From Pseudomonas fluorescens (GTDB taxonomy: Bacteria; Pseudomonadota; Gammaproteobacteria; Pseudomonadales; Pseudomonadaceae): 64,000 nucleotides of DNA. Below, one piece after another: positions 37,191-45,997 of this stretch. The DNA is taken from NCBI RefSeq assembly GCF_005938625.1, contig NZ_VCNJ01000009.1:1-64000 (forward strand). Direction: 5' to 3'. Numbering within the stretch: position 1 is the first letter of the stretch; each line of letters starts with the position of its first letter. The notes under the pieces are model-generated. The model did not search any database. It was not told the origin of the DNA and saw only the letters and a list, made by a program, of their open reading frames with translations. A program made the translations under genes and the position numbers.

Positions 37191-37709
37191 TTAAACGTCT
37201 GTGCGTAACACCAGTTCTACCATCAGATCGTCAGCCAGGGTTTCCAGGCGCGACTGCAAGACATCAAGCGACAGGGTCAGTGGCACTGCAAGAATCGCCT
37301 CAGCGTGGAACAGCGGTTCACTGCTCATCGGTGCTGGTCGTACCTCAGTCACCAGCCGCTCAAGGTTGACGCCCTGTTCGCTGAGCAACCGGGTGATGTC
37401 ACGCACGATGCCGGGCCGATCATTGCCCACCAACTCCATGGCGATCGGTTTCCAGGTACAGGACTGCTCGATACCGCTTTCGGCAATCAGTACGCGGATA
37501 CCATGAGTCGACAGTGCTTGTAAGGCATCGACTAATTCGTCGTAAGCCTCTGCCGGTACCCCCACTCGAAGAATCCCGGCGAACTGCCCGGCCATCCGCG
37601 ACATGCGGCTTTCCAGCCAGTTACCGCCGTGTTCGGCAATGCATTGGGCGATGCGCTCGACCTGCCCGGGCTTGTCCGGGGCGAAAACGGTGAGTACGAG
37701 ATGGTCCAT
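37191..37709 (-). CDS. gcvR: GcvR-type double ACT domain regulator
   Basis: 172 residues with two ACT domains, at about 1-80 (MDHLVLTVFAPDKPGQVERIAQ) and 88-170 (PIAMELVGNDRPGIVRDITRLL). GcvR in E. coli binds glycine and restrains GcvA at glycine-cleavage genes. No gcvA or gcv genes are in the window, so the name rests on domain layout and length. Confidence 0.8.
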   Translation of the reverse strand: MDHLVLTVFAPDKPGQVERIAQCIAEHGGNWLESRMSRMAGQFAGILRVGVPAEAYDELVDALQALSTHGIRVLIAESGIEQSCTWKPIAMELVGNDRPGIVRDITRLLSEQGVNLERLVTEVRPAPMSSEPLFHAEAILAVPLTLSLDVLQSRLETLADDLMVELVLRTDV

Positions 37710-37911
37710 GGCGCAGCCCTCTTGTCATGACTTTTGTTGTAGAAGGGCAAGTATAGGCAAGGGATGGTCAGCCGCCTCAGACGCCCGAAACGACAAATCG
37801 TGTACAACTTTTTATATTTAGCTGGAACAATCCATCGGTTTTTTGAGAACATCCCGTTCCGCGATGTGACCGCAATGCGACATGAGGTCGCAGAACGACG
37901 TAATTAGTCTG

Positions 37912-37941
37912 ATTTTCACAAGCGCAACTCATCATGTAGTA
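37912..37941 (+). promoter_or_regulatory. Candidate promoter of glcB
   Basis: TTTTCA (37912-37917) and TAGTAT (37936-37941) with an 18-base spacer, a moderate sigma-70 match. The -10 element overlaps the left arm of the RccR-like palindrome, so a repressor there would block it. Confidence 0.35.
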
Positions 37942-37960
37942 TGCCGCAGCGCGCACTACA
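37933..37960. promoter_or_regulatory. RccR-like operator of glcB
   Basis: ATGTAGT (37933-37939) and ACTACAT (37954-37960) are perfect inverted arms with a 14-base spacer. P. fluorescens RccR, a KDPG-responsive RpiR-type regulator, is reported to bind TGTAGT/ACTACA palindromes at glyoxylate-shunt genes including glcB. The sequence is seen; binding follows from that work as I recall it. Confidence 0.65.
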
Positions 37961-38162
37961 TAACGCTGAATCGATGTCTGCCCAAGGCCTGTTCGCAACC
38001 CTGAAAGCCCCGTCAGCAAGGCCCCAAGCCGTTGATTGGTCCCAGCCCAGCCGCCAGCAATGGCATGTACTGGTCGGCAGGTTTGTGGTTTAAATGGCCA
38101 GAGGCTTCATTGTCAAATTGAAGAGCTGAAAAGCGAAATAGCTGAGCAGAGTGAGGCAAGCA

Positions 38163-40340
38163 ATGACTGAACACGTTCAAGTCGGTGGCCTGCAGGTCGC
38201 CAAAGTCCTGTTCGACTTCGTGAACAACGAAGCCATTCCCGGTACCGGCCTCACCGCCGAAAAATTCTGGGAAGGTGCCGACAAGGTCATTCATGACCTG
38301 GCGCCGAAGAACAAAGCCCTACTCGCCAAACGCGATGACTTCCAGGCTCGTATTGACGCCTGGCATCAGGAACGCAACGGTCAGGCGCACGACGCCGTGG
38401 CCTACAAAGCCTTCCTGCAAGAAATCGGTTATCTGCTGCCAGAAGCGGCTGATTTCCAGGCAACGACGCAAAACGTCGATGATGAAATCGCCCGTACCGC
38501 CGGCCCGCAACTTGTTGTGCCGGTGATGAACGCTCGCTTTGCTCTCAATGCCTCGAACGCCCGCTGGGGTTCGCTGTACGACGCCCTTTACGGCACCGAC
38601 GCGATCAGCGAAGACGGTGGCGCGGAAAAAGGCAAAGGCTACAACAAGGTGCGTGGCGACAAAGTCATCGCCTTCGCCCGTGCGTTCCTCGACGAAGCCG
38701 CGCCATTGGCTGCTGGCTCCCACGTTGATTCGACCGGCTACAAAATCGCCGACGGCAAACTGGTGGTCACCCTCAAGGGCGGCAGCAACAGTGGCCTGCG
38801 CGATGATGCACAACTGATCGGTTTCCAGGGCGACGCCAACGCGCCAATCGCGATCCTGCTGAAACACAACGGTCTGCATTTCGAAATCCAGGTCGACGCC
38901 ACCACACCGGTTGGCCAGACCGACGCTGCCGGCGTCAAAGACATCCTGATGGAAGCGGCACTGACCACCATCATGGACTGCGAAGACTCCGTGGCCGCCG
39001 TCGATGCTGACGACAAAGTGGTGATCTACCGCAACTGGCTCGGCCTGATGAAGGGCGACCTGGCGGAATCCGTGTCCAAGGGCGGCCAGACCTTCACCCG
39101 CACCATGAACCCGGATCGCACCTACACCGCACCAAATGGCGGTGAAGTTACCTTGCACGGTCGTTCGCTGTTGTTCGTGCGCAACGTTGGCCACCTGATG
39201 ACCATCGACGCGATCCTCGACAAAGACGGTAACGAAGTGCCGGAAGGCATTCTCGACGGTCTGGTCACTTGCCTCGCGGCGATGCACAACCTCAATGGCA
39301 ACACCTCACGCCGCAACACTCGCACCGGTTCCGTGTACATCGTTAAACCGAAGATGCACGGCCCGGAAGAAGCAGCGTTCACCAACGAGCTGTTCGGCCG
39401 CATCGAAGACGTGCTGGGCCTGAAGCGCAATACGCTGAAAGTCGGGATCATGGACGAGGAACGCCGTACCACGGTCAACCTCAAGGCCTGCATCAAGGCA
39501 GCCAGCGAGCGCGTGGTGTTCATCAACACCGGTTTCCTCGACCGCACCGGCGACGAAATCCACACCTCCATGGAAGCCGGCCCGGTTGTACGCAAGGCTG
39601 ACATGAAGGCTGAGAAATGGATCGGTGCGTATGAAAACTGGAACGTCGATATCGGTCTGAGCACCGGCCTGCAAGGTCGTGCGCAAATCGGTAAAGGCAT
39701 GTGGGCGATGCCGGATCTGATGGCGGCGATGCTCGAGCAGAAAATCGCTCACCCGCTGGCCGGCGCCAACACCGCTTGGGTGCCATCGCCGACTGCTGCT
39801 GCGCTGCACGCGTTGCATTACCACAAGGTTGACGTATTCGCCCGTCAGGCCGAACTGGCCAAACGTGCTCGCGCGTCGGTCGACGACATCCTGACCATCC
39901 CGCTGGCGGTCAACCCGAACTGGACCCCAGAGCAGATCAAGAACGAACTGGACAACAATGCCCAGGGCATTCTTGGTTACGTGGTGCGCTGGATCGACCA
40001 GGGTGTCGGCTGCTCGAAAGTACCGGACATCAATGACGTCGGCCTGATGGAAGACCGTGCCACGCTGCGTATCTCCAGCCAGCACATCGCCAACTGGCTG
40101 CGCCACGGTGTAGTCACCGAAGCGCAAGTGATGGAAAGCCTCAAGCGCATGGCGCCGGTGGTGGATCGTCAGAACGCCAACGACCCGCTGTACCGTCCGC
40201 TGGCCCCGAACTTCGACAGCAACATCGCCTTCCAGGCGGCGGTCGAACTGGTGGTTGAAGGCACCAAGCAGCCGAACGGTTACACCGAGCCGGTTCTGCA
40301 CCGTCGTCGTCGCGAGTTCAAGAAGGCCAACGGCCTGTAA
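38163..40340 (+). CDS. glcB: Malate synthase G
   Basis: 725 residues from [19 protein letters not shown], close to the 723 of E. coli. Condenses acetyl-CoA with glyoxylate to malate, the second glyoxylate-shunt step. Family segments are clear: [17 protein letters not shown] (Mg-binding acidic residues), the catalytic-base region, [17 protein letters not shown] and [27 protein letters not shown]. An in-frame ATG at 38151 would add four residues. Followed by a strong terminator. Confidence 0.96.
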   Translation: MTEHVQVGGLQVAKVLFDFVNNEAIPGTGLTAEKFWEGADKVIHDLAPKNKALLAKRDDFQARIDAWHQERNGQAHDAVAYKAFLQEIGYLLPEAADFQATTQNVDDEIARTAGPQLVVPVMNARFALNASNARWGSLYDALYGTDAISEDGGAEKGKGYNKVRGDKVIAFARAFLDEAAPLAAGSHVDSTGYKIADGKLVVTLKGGSNSGLRDDAQLIGFQGDANAPIAILLKHNGLHFEIQVDATTPVGQTDAAGVKDILMEAALTTIMDCEDSVAAVDADDKVVIYRNWLGLMKGDLAESVSKGGQTFTRTMNPDRTYTAPNGGEVTLHGRSLLFVRNVGHLMTIDAILDKDGNEVPEGILDGLVTCLAAMHNLNGNTSRRNTRTGSVYIVKPKMHGPEEAAFTNELFGRIEDVLGLKRNTLKVGIMDEERRTTVNLKACIKAASERVVFINTGFLDRTGDEIHTSMEAGPVVRKADMKAEKWIGAYENWNVDIGLSTGLQGRAQIGKGMWAMPDLMAAMLEQKIAHPLAGANTAWVPSPTAAALHALHYHKVDVFARQAELAKRARASVDDILTIPLAVNPNWTPEQIKNELDNNAQGILGYVVRWIDQGVGCSKVPDINDVGLMEDRATLRISSQHIANWLRHGVVTEAQVMESLKRMAPVVDRQNANDPLYRPLAPNFDSNIAFQAAVELVVEGTKQPNGYTEPVLHRRRREFKKANGL

Positions 40341-40362
40341 CTTGCGCTGAATGCCGGACATG

Positions 40363-40396
40363 AAAAAGCCCTGATCGAGAGATCAGGGCTTTTTTG
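40363..40396 (+). terminator. Terminator of glcB
   Basis: AAAAAGCCCTGATC, GAGA loop, GATCAGGGCTTTTTT: a perfect stem with a T-run, 23 bases past the stop. Confidence 0.92.
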
Positions 40397-40440
40397 TTAG
40401 TGCGGTGTGGGCTGGTATTTGTGGAGGGCTTGAGATCGAT

Positions 40441-40602
40441 CCCCCTCACCCCAGCCCTCTCCCCCAAGGGGTAGAGGGGGAAAGGGAGCCGACCTTTTTG
40501 CTTTTCAAAACCGGAGTTCGACTGAGGAATTTCAAGTCGGTGGACCTTGCACATTCACCGCGGTCAGTCCCCTCTCCCTCTGGGAGAGGGTTAGGGTGAG
40601 GG
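40441..40602. repeat. Family E MITE-like element
   Basis: Terminal inverted repeats (CCCCTCACCCCAGCCCTCTC at the left, AGAGGGTTAGGGTGAGGGG at the right) around about 90 bases, between the glcB terminator and the response regulator. One of four copies in the window. Confidence 0.88.
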
Positions 40603-40606
40603 GCTC

Positions 40607-41053
40607 TTAGGGGTCAATACCCAATTCGTGTTTGACCAGACCGAGCAACTTGCCCGTATCAATCGGCTTGAGCAAAAAATCCACCACGCTCAAATGCATC
40701 GCCGCAATCGCGTCTTTCACATCGGCATCGCCGGAAACAATGATGATCGGCAGCGCCGCCCGCACCGACTCACGCACCTGGCGGATCAGCTCGAGGCCAT
40801 CGACATTGCCCATGCGCAGATCCGTGATCACCAGCCCAATCGAGGTTTTTTCCGCGAGCATCTTCAGCGCTGTTTCACCACTGGCCGCAGTCATGCAACG
40901 AATACCGTCCAACGCGAGAATTTCCGACAACAGCTCCCGGGCGTCCTTGTCGTCATCAACGATCAACACACGCTGCGGTGGCAAGTCAGGCTCGAGCATG
41001 ACTGCACTGAGCGCTTCTCGCTCGGCATCGCTCAAAATATCGTGGTCGGACAT
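40607..41053 (-). CDS. Stand-alone response regulator (CheY-like receiver)
   Basis: 148 residues from MSDHDILSDAERE. A short N-terminal segment is followed by one receiver domain: acidic cluster D33-D35 (VLIVDDDKDAR), phosphorylation site D78 (VITDLRMGNVDG), conserved Lys K129 (FLLKPID). No output domain. The frame stays open for 300 more residues upstream but only as antisense of the next gene. Divergent from the DUF294 gene with a 252-base gap. No kinase is adjacent. Confidence 0.82.
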   Translation of the reverse strand: MSDHDILSDAEREALSAVMLEPDLPPQRVLIVDDDKDARELLSEILALDGIRCMTAASGETALKMLAEKTSIGLVITDLRMGNVDGLELIRQVRESVRAALPIIIVSGDADVKDAIAAMHLSVVDFLLKPIDTGKLLGLVKHELGIDP

Positions 41054-41305
41054 GGCGTTCTCTAAGTATTCAAAACAGTCCCTTGGCAAGTGGTCAGACA
41101 TCGCTGGGCAGAGCTTCAATGTGCACTTCGTCGGATTTTTTTCCAAGGGGGTAGACCGAGGAATTTCCGACTGTTTGCGTAGGGCATCTCCGAAACGGCG
41201 CCAATGGTGGCAAAACCTAGACTTACGTCCAATGGGCACCCTGTCCGTAGGGGTCGACCATGGCCGTAACGATCCGACAACAACAATTCGAAAAAGACTG
41301 CGGTA

Positions 41306-43246
41306 ATGGTTATGAGTAAAGCGGACGCCTTCATCCAGGCAGGGAAAACCGCGGTATTGCAGAACATTCAGGGCACCCTGCAATTCCTCCAGCGCTTCCC
41401 GCCCTTCAATCAGATGGAACATGCCCACCTTGCGTATCTGGTGGAGCAATGCCAACTGCGGTTTTACGCTCAGGGCGAGAGCATCATCAAACCCGCCGAC
41501 GGCCCGGTCGAACACTTCTATATCGTCAAACAGGGTCGGGTGGTCGGCGAACGTCAGCACATCACCAAACCCGGCACCGAGACCACGTTTGAAATCACCA
41601 CCGGCGAATGCTTTCCGCTGGCTGCATTGCTCGGTGAACGCGCGACTCGCACCGAACATCTGGCCGGCGAGGACACCTTCTGCCTGCAGCTGAACAAACT
41701 GGCGTTCATCAAACTGTTCGCCCTCTCCAATGCCTTTCGTGACTTCGCCTTGCGCGGGGTCAGTAGCCTGCTTGATCAGGTCAATCAGCAAGTGCAGCAG
41801 AAAGCCGTGGAAACCCTCGGCACGCAATATTCGCTGAACACCCGCCTCGGCGAACTGGCGATGCGTCACCCGGTGACCTGCAGTCCCGACACACCACTGC
41901 GTGAAGCGGTGAAGCTGATGCACGAGCAACAGGTCGGCAGCATCGTTGCGGTGGATGAACACAAGTCACCGCTGGGAATTTTCACCCTGCGTGATTTGCG
42001 CCATGTGGTGGCTGCTGGCATCGGTGATTTCAGTGAAGCCATCGAGCGCCACATGACGCCTTCGCCCTTTTATCTTTCGCCGGACCACAGCGCGTTCGAT
42101 GCGGCGATTGCCATGACCGAACGGCATATCGCCCACGTCTGTCTGGTCAAGGATCAGCGTTTGTGCGGCGTGGTCTCCGAGCGCGATCTGTTTTCGCTAC
42201 AACGGGTCGACCTGGTGCATCTGGCCCGGACGATCCGCAGCGCCCAGCGCGTCGAACAACTGGTGAGCCTGCGCGGCGAGATCGGCCAACTGGTCGAGCG
42301 CATGCTCGCCCACGGTGCGTCTTCGACGCAGATCACCCATATCATCACCTTGCTCAACGATCACACCGTGTGCCGGGTGATCGAACTGACCCTCGCCGAA
42401 AAAGGCGATCCCGGCGTGCCGTTCAATTGGCTGTGTTTCGGCAGCGAAGGCCGCCGCGAGCAGACCCTGCACACCGATCAGGACAACGGCATTCTGTTCG
42501 ACGCCCGCGATGCCGCGCATGCGGCGGAGATTCGCGGCAAGCTGCTGCCGCTGGCCCAGCAGATCAATCAGAGCCTGGCGCAGTGCGGCTTCACCCTGTG
42601 CAAAGGCAACATCATGGCCGGCAACCCCGAGCTGTGCCTGTCGCGGGCAGAATGGGCACGGCGCTTTGCGGCGTTTATTCGTGAGGCGACGCCGGAGAAT
42701 CTGCTCGGGTCGAGTATTTATTTCGACTTGCGCGTGGTCTGGGGTGATGAACAAGGCTGTGAACAACTGCGCCGGGGCATTCTTGATCAGGTCGGCGACA
42801 ACCGTTTGTTCCAGCGCATGATGGCCGAGAACGCCCTGCGCAATCGCCCACCGGTGGGACGTTTCCGTGAGTTTGTGCTGGCGCGCAAGAATGGGGAGAA
42901 AGCCACGCTGGACCTCAAGGTGCAGGGGCTGACGCCGTTCGTGGATGGCGCGCGACTGCTGGCGCTGGCCAATGGCATCGACGCCAACAACACCCTTGAG
43001 CGCTTCCGGCAGTTGGTCGAGAAAGAAGTCATCGAGCGACTGGATGGCGCGGCGTATGAAGAGGCCTATCACTTCATTCAGCAGACGCGCATGCAACAGC
43101 ATCAACTGCAAACGCGGGAGAATCTGCCCTACTCCAACCGAGTCGACCCGGACAGCCTCAATCATCTCGACCGACGCATCCTGCGTGAATCGTTGCGCCA
43201 GGCCCAGCGCCTGCAAAGCAGCCTGACGTTGCGGTATCAACTATGA
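41306..43246 (+). CDS. cNMP-binding/CBS/DUF294 nucleotidyltransferase-like protein
   Basis: 646 residues, four parts: cyclic-nucleotide-binding fold at about 20-140 (FYAQGESIIKPADGPVEHFY, GECFPLAALLG), two CBS domains at about 178-300, a DUF294 nucleotidyltransferase-like domain at about 320-460 with GSEGRREQTLHTDQDNG (the Gly-Ser and Asp-x-Asp pattern of GlnD-type transferases), and the DUF294 C-terminal domain. It looks like a sensor-regulated nucleotidyltransferase; the target is unknown. An ATG at 41312 is an equal start candidate. The stop overlaps the next gene in ATGA. Confidence 0.85.
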   Translation: MVMSKADAFIQAGKTAVLQNIQGTLQFLQRFPPFNQMEHAHLAYLVEQCQLRFYAQGESIIKPADGPVEHFYIVKQGRVVGERQHITKPGTETTFEITTGECFPLAALLGERATRTEHLAGEDTFCLQLNKLAFIKLFALSNAFRDFALRGVSSLLDQVNQQVQQKAVETLGTQYSLNTRLGELAMRHPVTCSPDTPLREAVKLMHEQQVGSIVAVDEHKSPLGIFTLRDLRHVVAAGIGDFSEAIERHMTPSPFYLSPDHSAFDAAIAMTERHIAHVCLVKDQRLCGVVSERDLFSLQRVDLVHLARTIRSAQRVEQLVSLRGEIGQLVERMLAHGASSTQITHIITLLNDHTVCRVIELTLAEKGDPGVPFNWLCFGSEGRREQTLHTDQDNGILFDARDAAHAAEIRGKLLPLAQQINQSLAQCGFTLCKGNIMAGNPELCLSRAEWARRFAAFIREATPENLLGSSIYFDLRVVWGDEQGCEQLRRGILDQVGDNRLFQRMMAENALRNRPPVGRFREFVLARKNGEKATLDLKVQGLTPFVDGARLLALANGIDANNTLERFRQLVEKEVIERLDGAAYEEAYHFIQQTRMQQHQLQTRENLPYSNRVDPDSLNHLDRRILRESLRQAQRLQSSLTLRYQL

Positions 43247-43950
43247 GCCTGTTCTCGTGGCTACGTCCGACAAGTCCGGTGGTGCCAGCGGATTTGCAAC
43301 AGCGTCTGGCGAAGCTGCCGGCGATCACTGAACTGCGCGAATGCACGTTGCGTGAACAACGTTGGGTGGTGCTGGATCTGGAAACCACCGGACTGAACCT
43401 GAACAAGGATCGTGTGTTGTCGATTGGCGCGGTGGTGATCGAGGACGGCGCGATCGATTTCAGTCAGCAGTTCGAACGCACGTTGCAATGTCGCGAATTG
43501 AAGCTCAGCCCCAGCGTGTTGATTCACGGATTGGGGCCGAATGCGATTGCCGCGGGCAGTGAGCCGGCCGAGGCGTTGTTGGAATTGCTGGAGTTTGTTG
43601 GCGACAGCCCGGTGCTGGCGTTTCATGCGCCGTTCGATCAGCACATGCTCGGGCGCGCGTTGAAGGAGCATCTGGGGCACAAGTTGCAGCCGGTGTTTCT
43701 CGATGTTGCCGACATTGCGCCGCTGGTGTGTCCGCAGGCGAATATTCGTGAGGCCGGGCTGGATGAGTGGATCGACTGGTTCAAGCTTGAGGTGTTCGAA
43801 CGGCATAATGCGAGTGCCGATGCGCTGGCCACGGCGGAGTTGGCGTTGATTCTGTTCAGCCGGGCGCGAGGGCAGCAGATTCATAGTCCGTTGAATTTGC
43901 ATCAGCGATTGAGTCAGTGGAAGCGTAGGCAGCAGGCGCCTTCGTTTTAA
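43243..43950 (+). CDS. DEDDh 3'-5' exonuclease (DNA polymerase III epsilon-like)
   Basis: 235 residues. The exonuclease motifs are present: LDLETTG near residue 45, FHAPFDQHML, and HNASADALATAEL with the final Asp. It is not dnaQ, being distinct in length and context. Four-base overlap with the DUF294 gene means the two are translated together. In several other gamma-proteobacteria, as I recall, the same pair sits beside acetate permease genes. Confidence 0.85.
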   Translation: MSLFSWLRPTSPVVPADLQQRLAKLPAITELRECTLREQRWVVLDLETTGLNLNKDRVLSIGAVVIEDGAIDFSQQFERTLQCRELKLSPSVLIHGLGPNAIAAGSEPAEALLELLEFVGDSPVLAFHAPFDQHMLGRALKEHLGHKLQPVFLDVADIAPLVCPQANIREAGLDEWIDWFKLEVFERHNASADALATAELALILFSRARGQQIHSPLNLHQRLSQWKRRQQAPSF

Positions 43951-43967
43951 ATCAAAAGCCCCTCATC

Positions 43968-44165
43968 GGAACGCCGCCCGCCCAGCCCTCTCCCAGAGGG
44001 AGAGGGAGCCTACCGAGGTGTCTCGGGTTTTCCATCGACCTGAGAAACCGAGTCGATTATGGATTCAGCAGAAATCTTTCACGTCGGTGTATTGCGTCAA
44101 TATCCCCCAATCGATCCCCTCTCCCTCTGGGCGGTCCGACGTTTCGGGAGGGCTAGGGTGAGGGT
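43968..44165. repeat. Family E MITE-like element, diverged ends
   Basis: A copy of the family E repeat with altered terminal arms (extra bases around CGCCGCCCG at the left and GGCGGTCCGACGTTTC at the right). Its inside shares long similarity with the copy at 58197, in opposite orientation. The 322-base gap between the exonuclease and the sigma factor holds this element and then the sigma-gene promoter region; I see nothing else in it. Confidence 0.82.
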
Positions 44166-44224
44166 TCGCCTTCAACGCCCACCTGACCAGTGGCCAATTG
44201 CTAACCATTCCCACCTCTGCCACA

Positions 44225-44243
44225 ATCGCGAACAATTCGCGTT
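44225..44243. promoter_or_regulatory. Candidate Fur box of the sigma-factor gene
   Basis: The perfect palindrome CGCGAACAATTCGCG lies in a 19-base site matching Pseudomonas-style Fur boxes of the form AATGCGAAT-N-ATTCGCATT at 14 of 18 positions. It ends 29 bases before the GTG start. Iron repression is expected for this gene type; binding is inferred. Confidence 0.5.
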
Positions 44244-44272
44244 AGTTAACATTTCCCAATCGGTGATGTCCG

Positions 44273-44791
44273 GTGTCGTCAGTCCCAAGCCCTAACAGTG
44301 AGCTCGTCGGTGCGATGTATCGCGACCATCGCGGTTGGCTGCTGGCATGGCTGCGACGCAATGTGGCGTGCCCAGAGCGCGCCGAAGACCTCAGTCAGGA
44401 CACTTTTGTGCGCCTGCTCGGTCGCAACGAAATGCTGACGCCCCGCGAGCCGCGCGCCTTTCTGGTGGCGATCGCCAAAGGTCTGCTGTTTGACTACTTC
44501 CGCCGCGCGGCGCTGGAACAGGCCTACCTCACCGAACTGATGCTGATCCCCGAAGGCGAACAACCTTCGGTGGAAGAACAGCAAATGATCCTCGAAGACC
44601 TCAAAGCCATCGACCGCTTGCTCGGCAAACTGTCGACCAAGGCCCGTGCCGCTTTCCTTTATAACCGCCTCGATGGCCTCAGCCATGCCGAGATCGCCAA
44701 CAAGCTCGGCGTTTCGGTGCCGCGTGTGCGCCAGTATCTGGCGCAAGGCATTCGGCAGTGCTACATCGCCCTGTACGGGGAACCGACATGA
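44273..44791 (+). CDS. FecI-type ECF sigma factor
   Basis: 172 residues from GTG 44273, with sigma region 2 (YRDHRGWLLAWLRRNVACPERAEDLSQDTFVRLL) and region 4 (LDGLSHAEIANKLGVSVPRVRQYLAQGIRQC). It belongs to the iron-starvation group that drives TonB receptor genes in answer to a signal relayed by FecR. It overlaps the FecR-type gene in ATGA. The upstream Fur-like site supports iron control. Confidence 0.9.
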   Translation: MSSVPSPNSELVGAMYRDHRGWLLAWLRRNVACPERAEDLSQDTFVRLLGRNEMLTPREPRAFLVAIAKGLLFDYFRRAALEQAYLTELMLIPEGEQPSVEEQQMILEDLKAIDRLLGKLSTKARAAFLYNRLDGLSHAEIANKLGVSVPRVRQYLAQGIRQCYIALYGEPT

Positions 44792-45762
44792 GTCCGGCCA
44801 GTTCCAGACCGGTGCCGGCCCATGTGCTGGACGCGGCGATTGCCTGGCAACTGACCCTCGATTCGAGCAGTCCGCTGGAGCGCGAGGAGTTCGCCAAATG
44901 GCATGCGGCCCATGAAGAACACGCCCGCGCCTGGCGCCAGCTGGGCATGCTCGATCAGCGATTCAGCGTGGCCAAAGGCCCGGCCCGCAGCGCCTTGCTG
45001 CAATCGCGCGAAGGCATTCGGCGACGGGTACGCAAGCTCGGCAGTGGGCTGGCCAGCGTTGTGGTGCTGGTCGGTGTGGGCCTGTTTGCCAGCGAACGCT
45101 TTCTGCCGCTGGATTACTGGCTCGCCGATCAACGCACCGCGACCGGTGAGCAGCGCATCGTACGTCTGGCTGACGGCACCGTGCTGAATCTGAACACCCA
45201 CAGTGCGGTGGATGTGCGCTTCGATGAGAAGCGCCGATTGATCGTTTTGCAGGAAGGCGAAATTCTCGTCGAGACCGGTCATGGCGATGCGCGGCCCTTC
45301 ATCGTTGAAACCCGCGAAGGCAGCATGCGCGCTCTGGGTACGCGGTTTCTGGTCAAGCGTGAAGACGAAGGCACGCGCCTGAGCGTGTTGCAGTCGGCGG
45401 TCGCGGCGCACCCGCAATCCAACCCTGAAGAGCAAATTCTCCATGAAGGCCAGCAAGTGCTGCTGCGCAGTGACGGATTCGGCTCGATTGCCACGCTCAC
45501 TCCCGGCGCCGATGCCTGGACGCGCGGCATGCTGGTGGTGGATAACGCGCGCCTCGGCGATCTGGTGCATGAACTGGGGCGTTATCGTCGCGGGCATCTG
45601 GGCGTGGCGCCGGAAGTGGCGGATTTGCGGATTACCGGCAGCTTCCCGCTGCATGACACCGATAAAGCCTTGAGCGCATTGCTGCCGACCCTGCCGGTGC
45701 AGATCGAGCGGCATACGCCGTATTGGGTCACTGTCGCGAAGGCCGAGCCCTCCTCCCCTTGA
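44788..45762 (+). CDS. FecR-type transmembrane anti-sigma regulator
   Basis: 324 residues from MSPASSRPVPAH; the start ATG overlaps the sigma-factor stop. An N-terminal cytoplasmic anti-sigma part (WLTLDSSSPLEREEF-type FecR N domain) is followed by a single membrane helix near 85-103 (LASVVVLVGVGLFA) and the periplasmic FecR domain with R-L-A-D-G-T-V-L-N-L-N. It passes the signal from the receptor's signalling domain to the sigma factor. Confidence 0.9.
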   Translation: MSPASSRPVPAHVLDAAIAWQLTLDSSSPLEREEFAKWHAAHEEHARAWRQLGMLDQRFSVAKGPARSALLQSREGIRRRVRKLGSGLASVVVLVGVGLFASERFLPLDYWLADQRTATGEQRIVRLADGTVLNLNTHSAVDVRFDEKRRLIVLQEGEILVETGHGDARPFIVETREGSMRALGTRFLVKREDEGTRLSVLQSAVAAHPQSNPEEQILHEGQQVLLRSDGFGSIATLTPGADAWTRGMLVVDNARLGDLVHELGRYRRGHLGVAPEVADLRITGSFPLHDTDKALSALLPTLPVQIERHTPYWVTVAKAEPSSP

Positions 45763-45764
45763 CC

Positions 45765-45876
45765 TGATCGTTCCCACGCTCTGCGTGGGAATGCAGCCCG
45801 GGACGCTCTGCGTCCCTGCCGAAGCGGACGCAGAGCGTCCATTGAGGCATTCCCACGCGGAGCATGGGAACGATCA
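45765..45876. repeat. Family D nested inverted repeat
   Basis: Outer arms TGATCGTTCCCACGCTCTGC and GGAGCATGGGAACGATCA, with inner arms GGGACGCTCTGCGTCC and GGACGCAGAGCGTCC: a cloverleaf-like element of 112 bases between the FecR-type gene and the receptor. Confidence 0.88.
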
Positions 45877-45997
45877 ACCCCGCAGAAATGTGGCTGTTTT
45901 CCGGCTAATAGAAATTATTTTCATCCAGCCCTATCACTTTTTGCTTTTCATCCGGCACACAGGCAATTGAGAAATATTTCCATTCAGGAGCCGCCGT

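Larger units (their letters stand above)
37710..38162. other. Intergenic control region of gcvR and glcB
   Basis: 453 bases without a credible gene. The left part serves the minus-strand gcvR; the right part holds a candidate glcB promoter and the palindrome listed separately, leaving a leader of about 200 bases before glcB. Small open frames here (for example 37777-38019 minus) lack ribosome sites and family resemblance. Confidence 0.6.

Noticed and set aside
37777..38019. 80-residue minus-strand frame in the gcvR-glcB gap
   Set aside because: It covers the glcB promoter and RccR-like palindrome, with no ribosome site and no family resemblance.
41054..41962. A 300-residue N-terminal extension of the response regulator
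   Set aside because: The extension lies opposite the cNMP/CBS/DUF294 gene and has no motif; the receiver domain with its own ATG at 41053 accounts for the gene.
44059..44295. Open frame MDSAEIFHVG as a real gene
   Set aside because: It lies within a family E repeat and recurs in another copy at 58190-58288 on the other strand; treated as a feature of the repeat.
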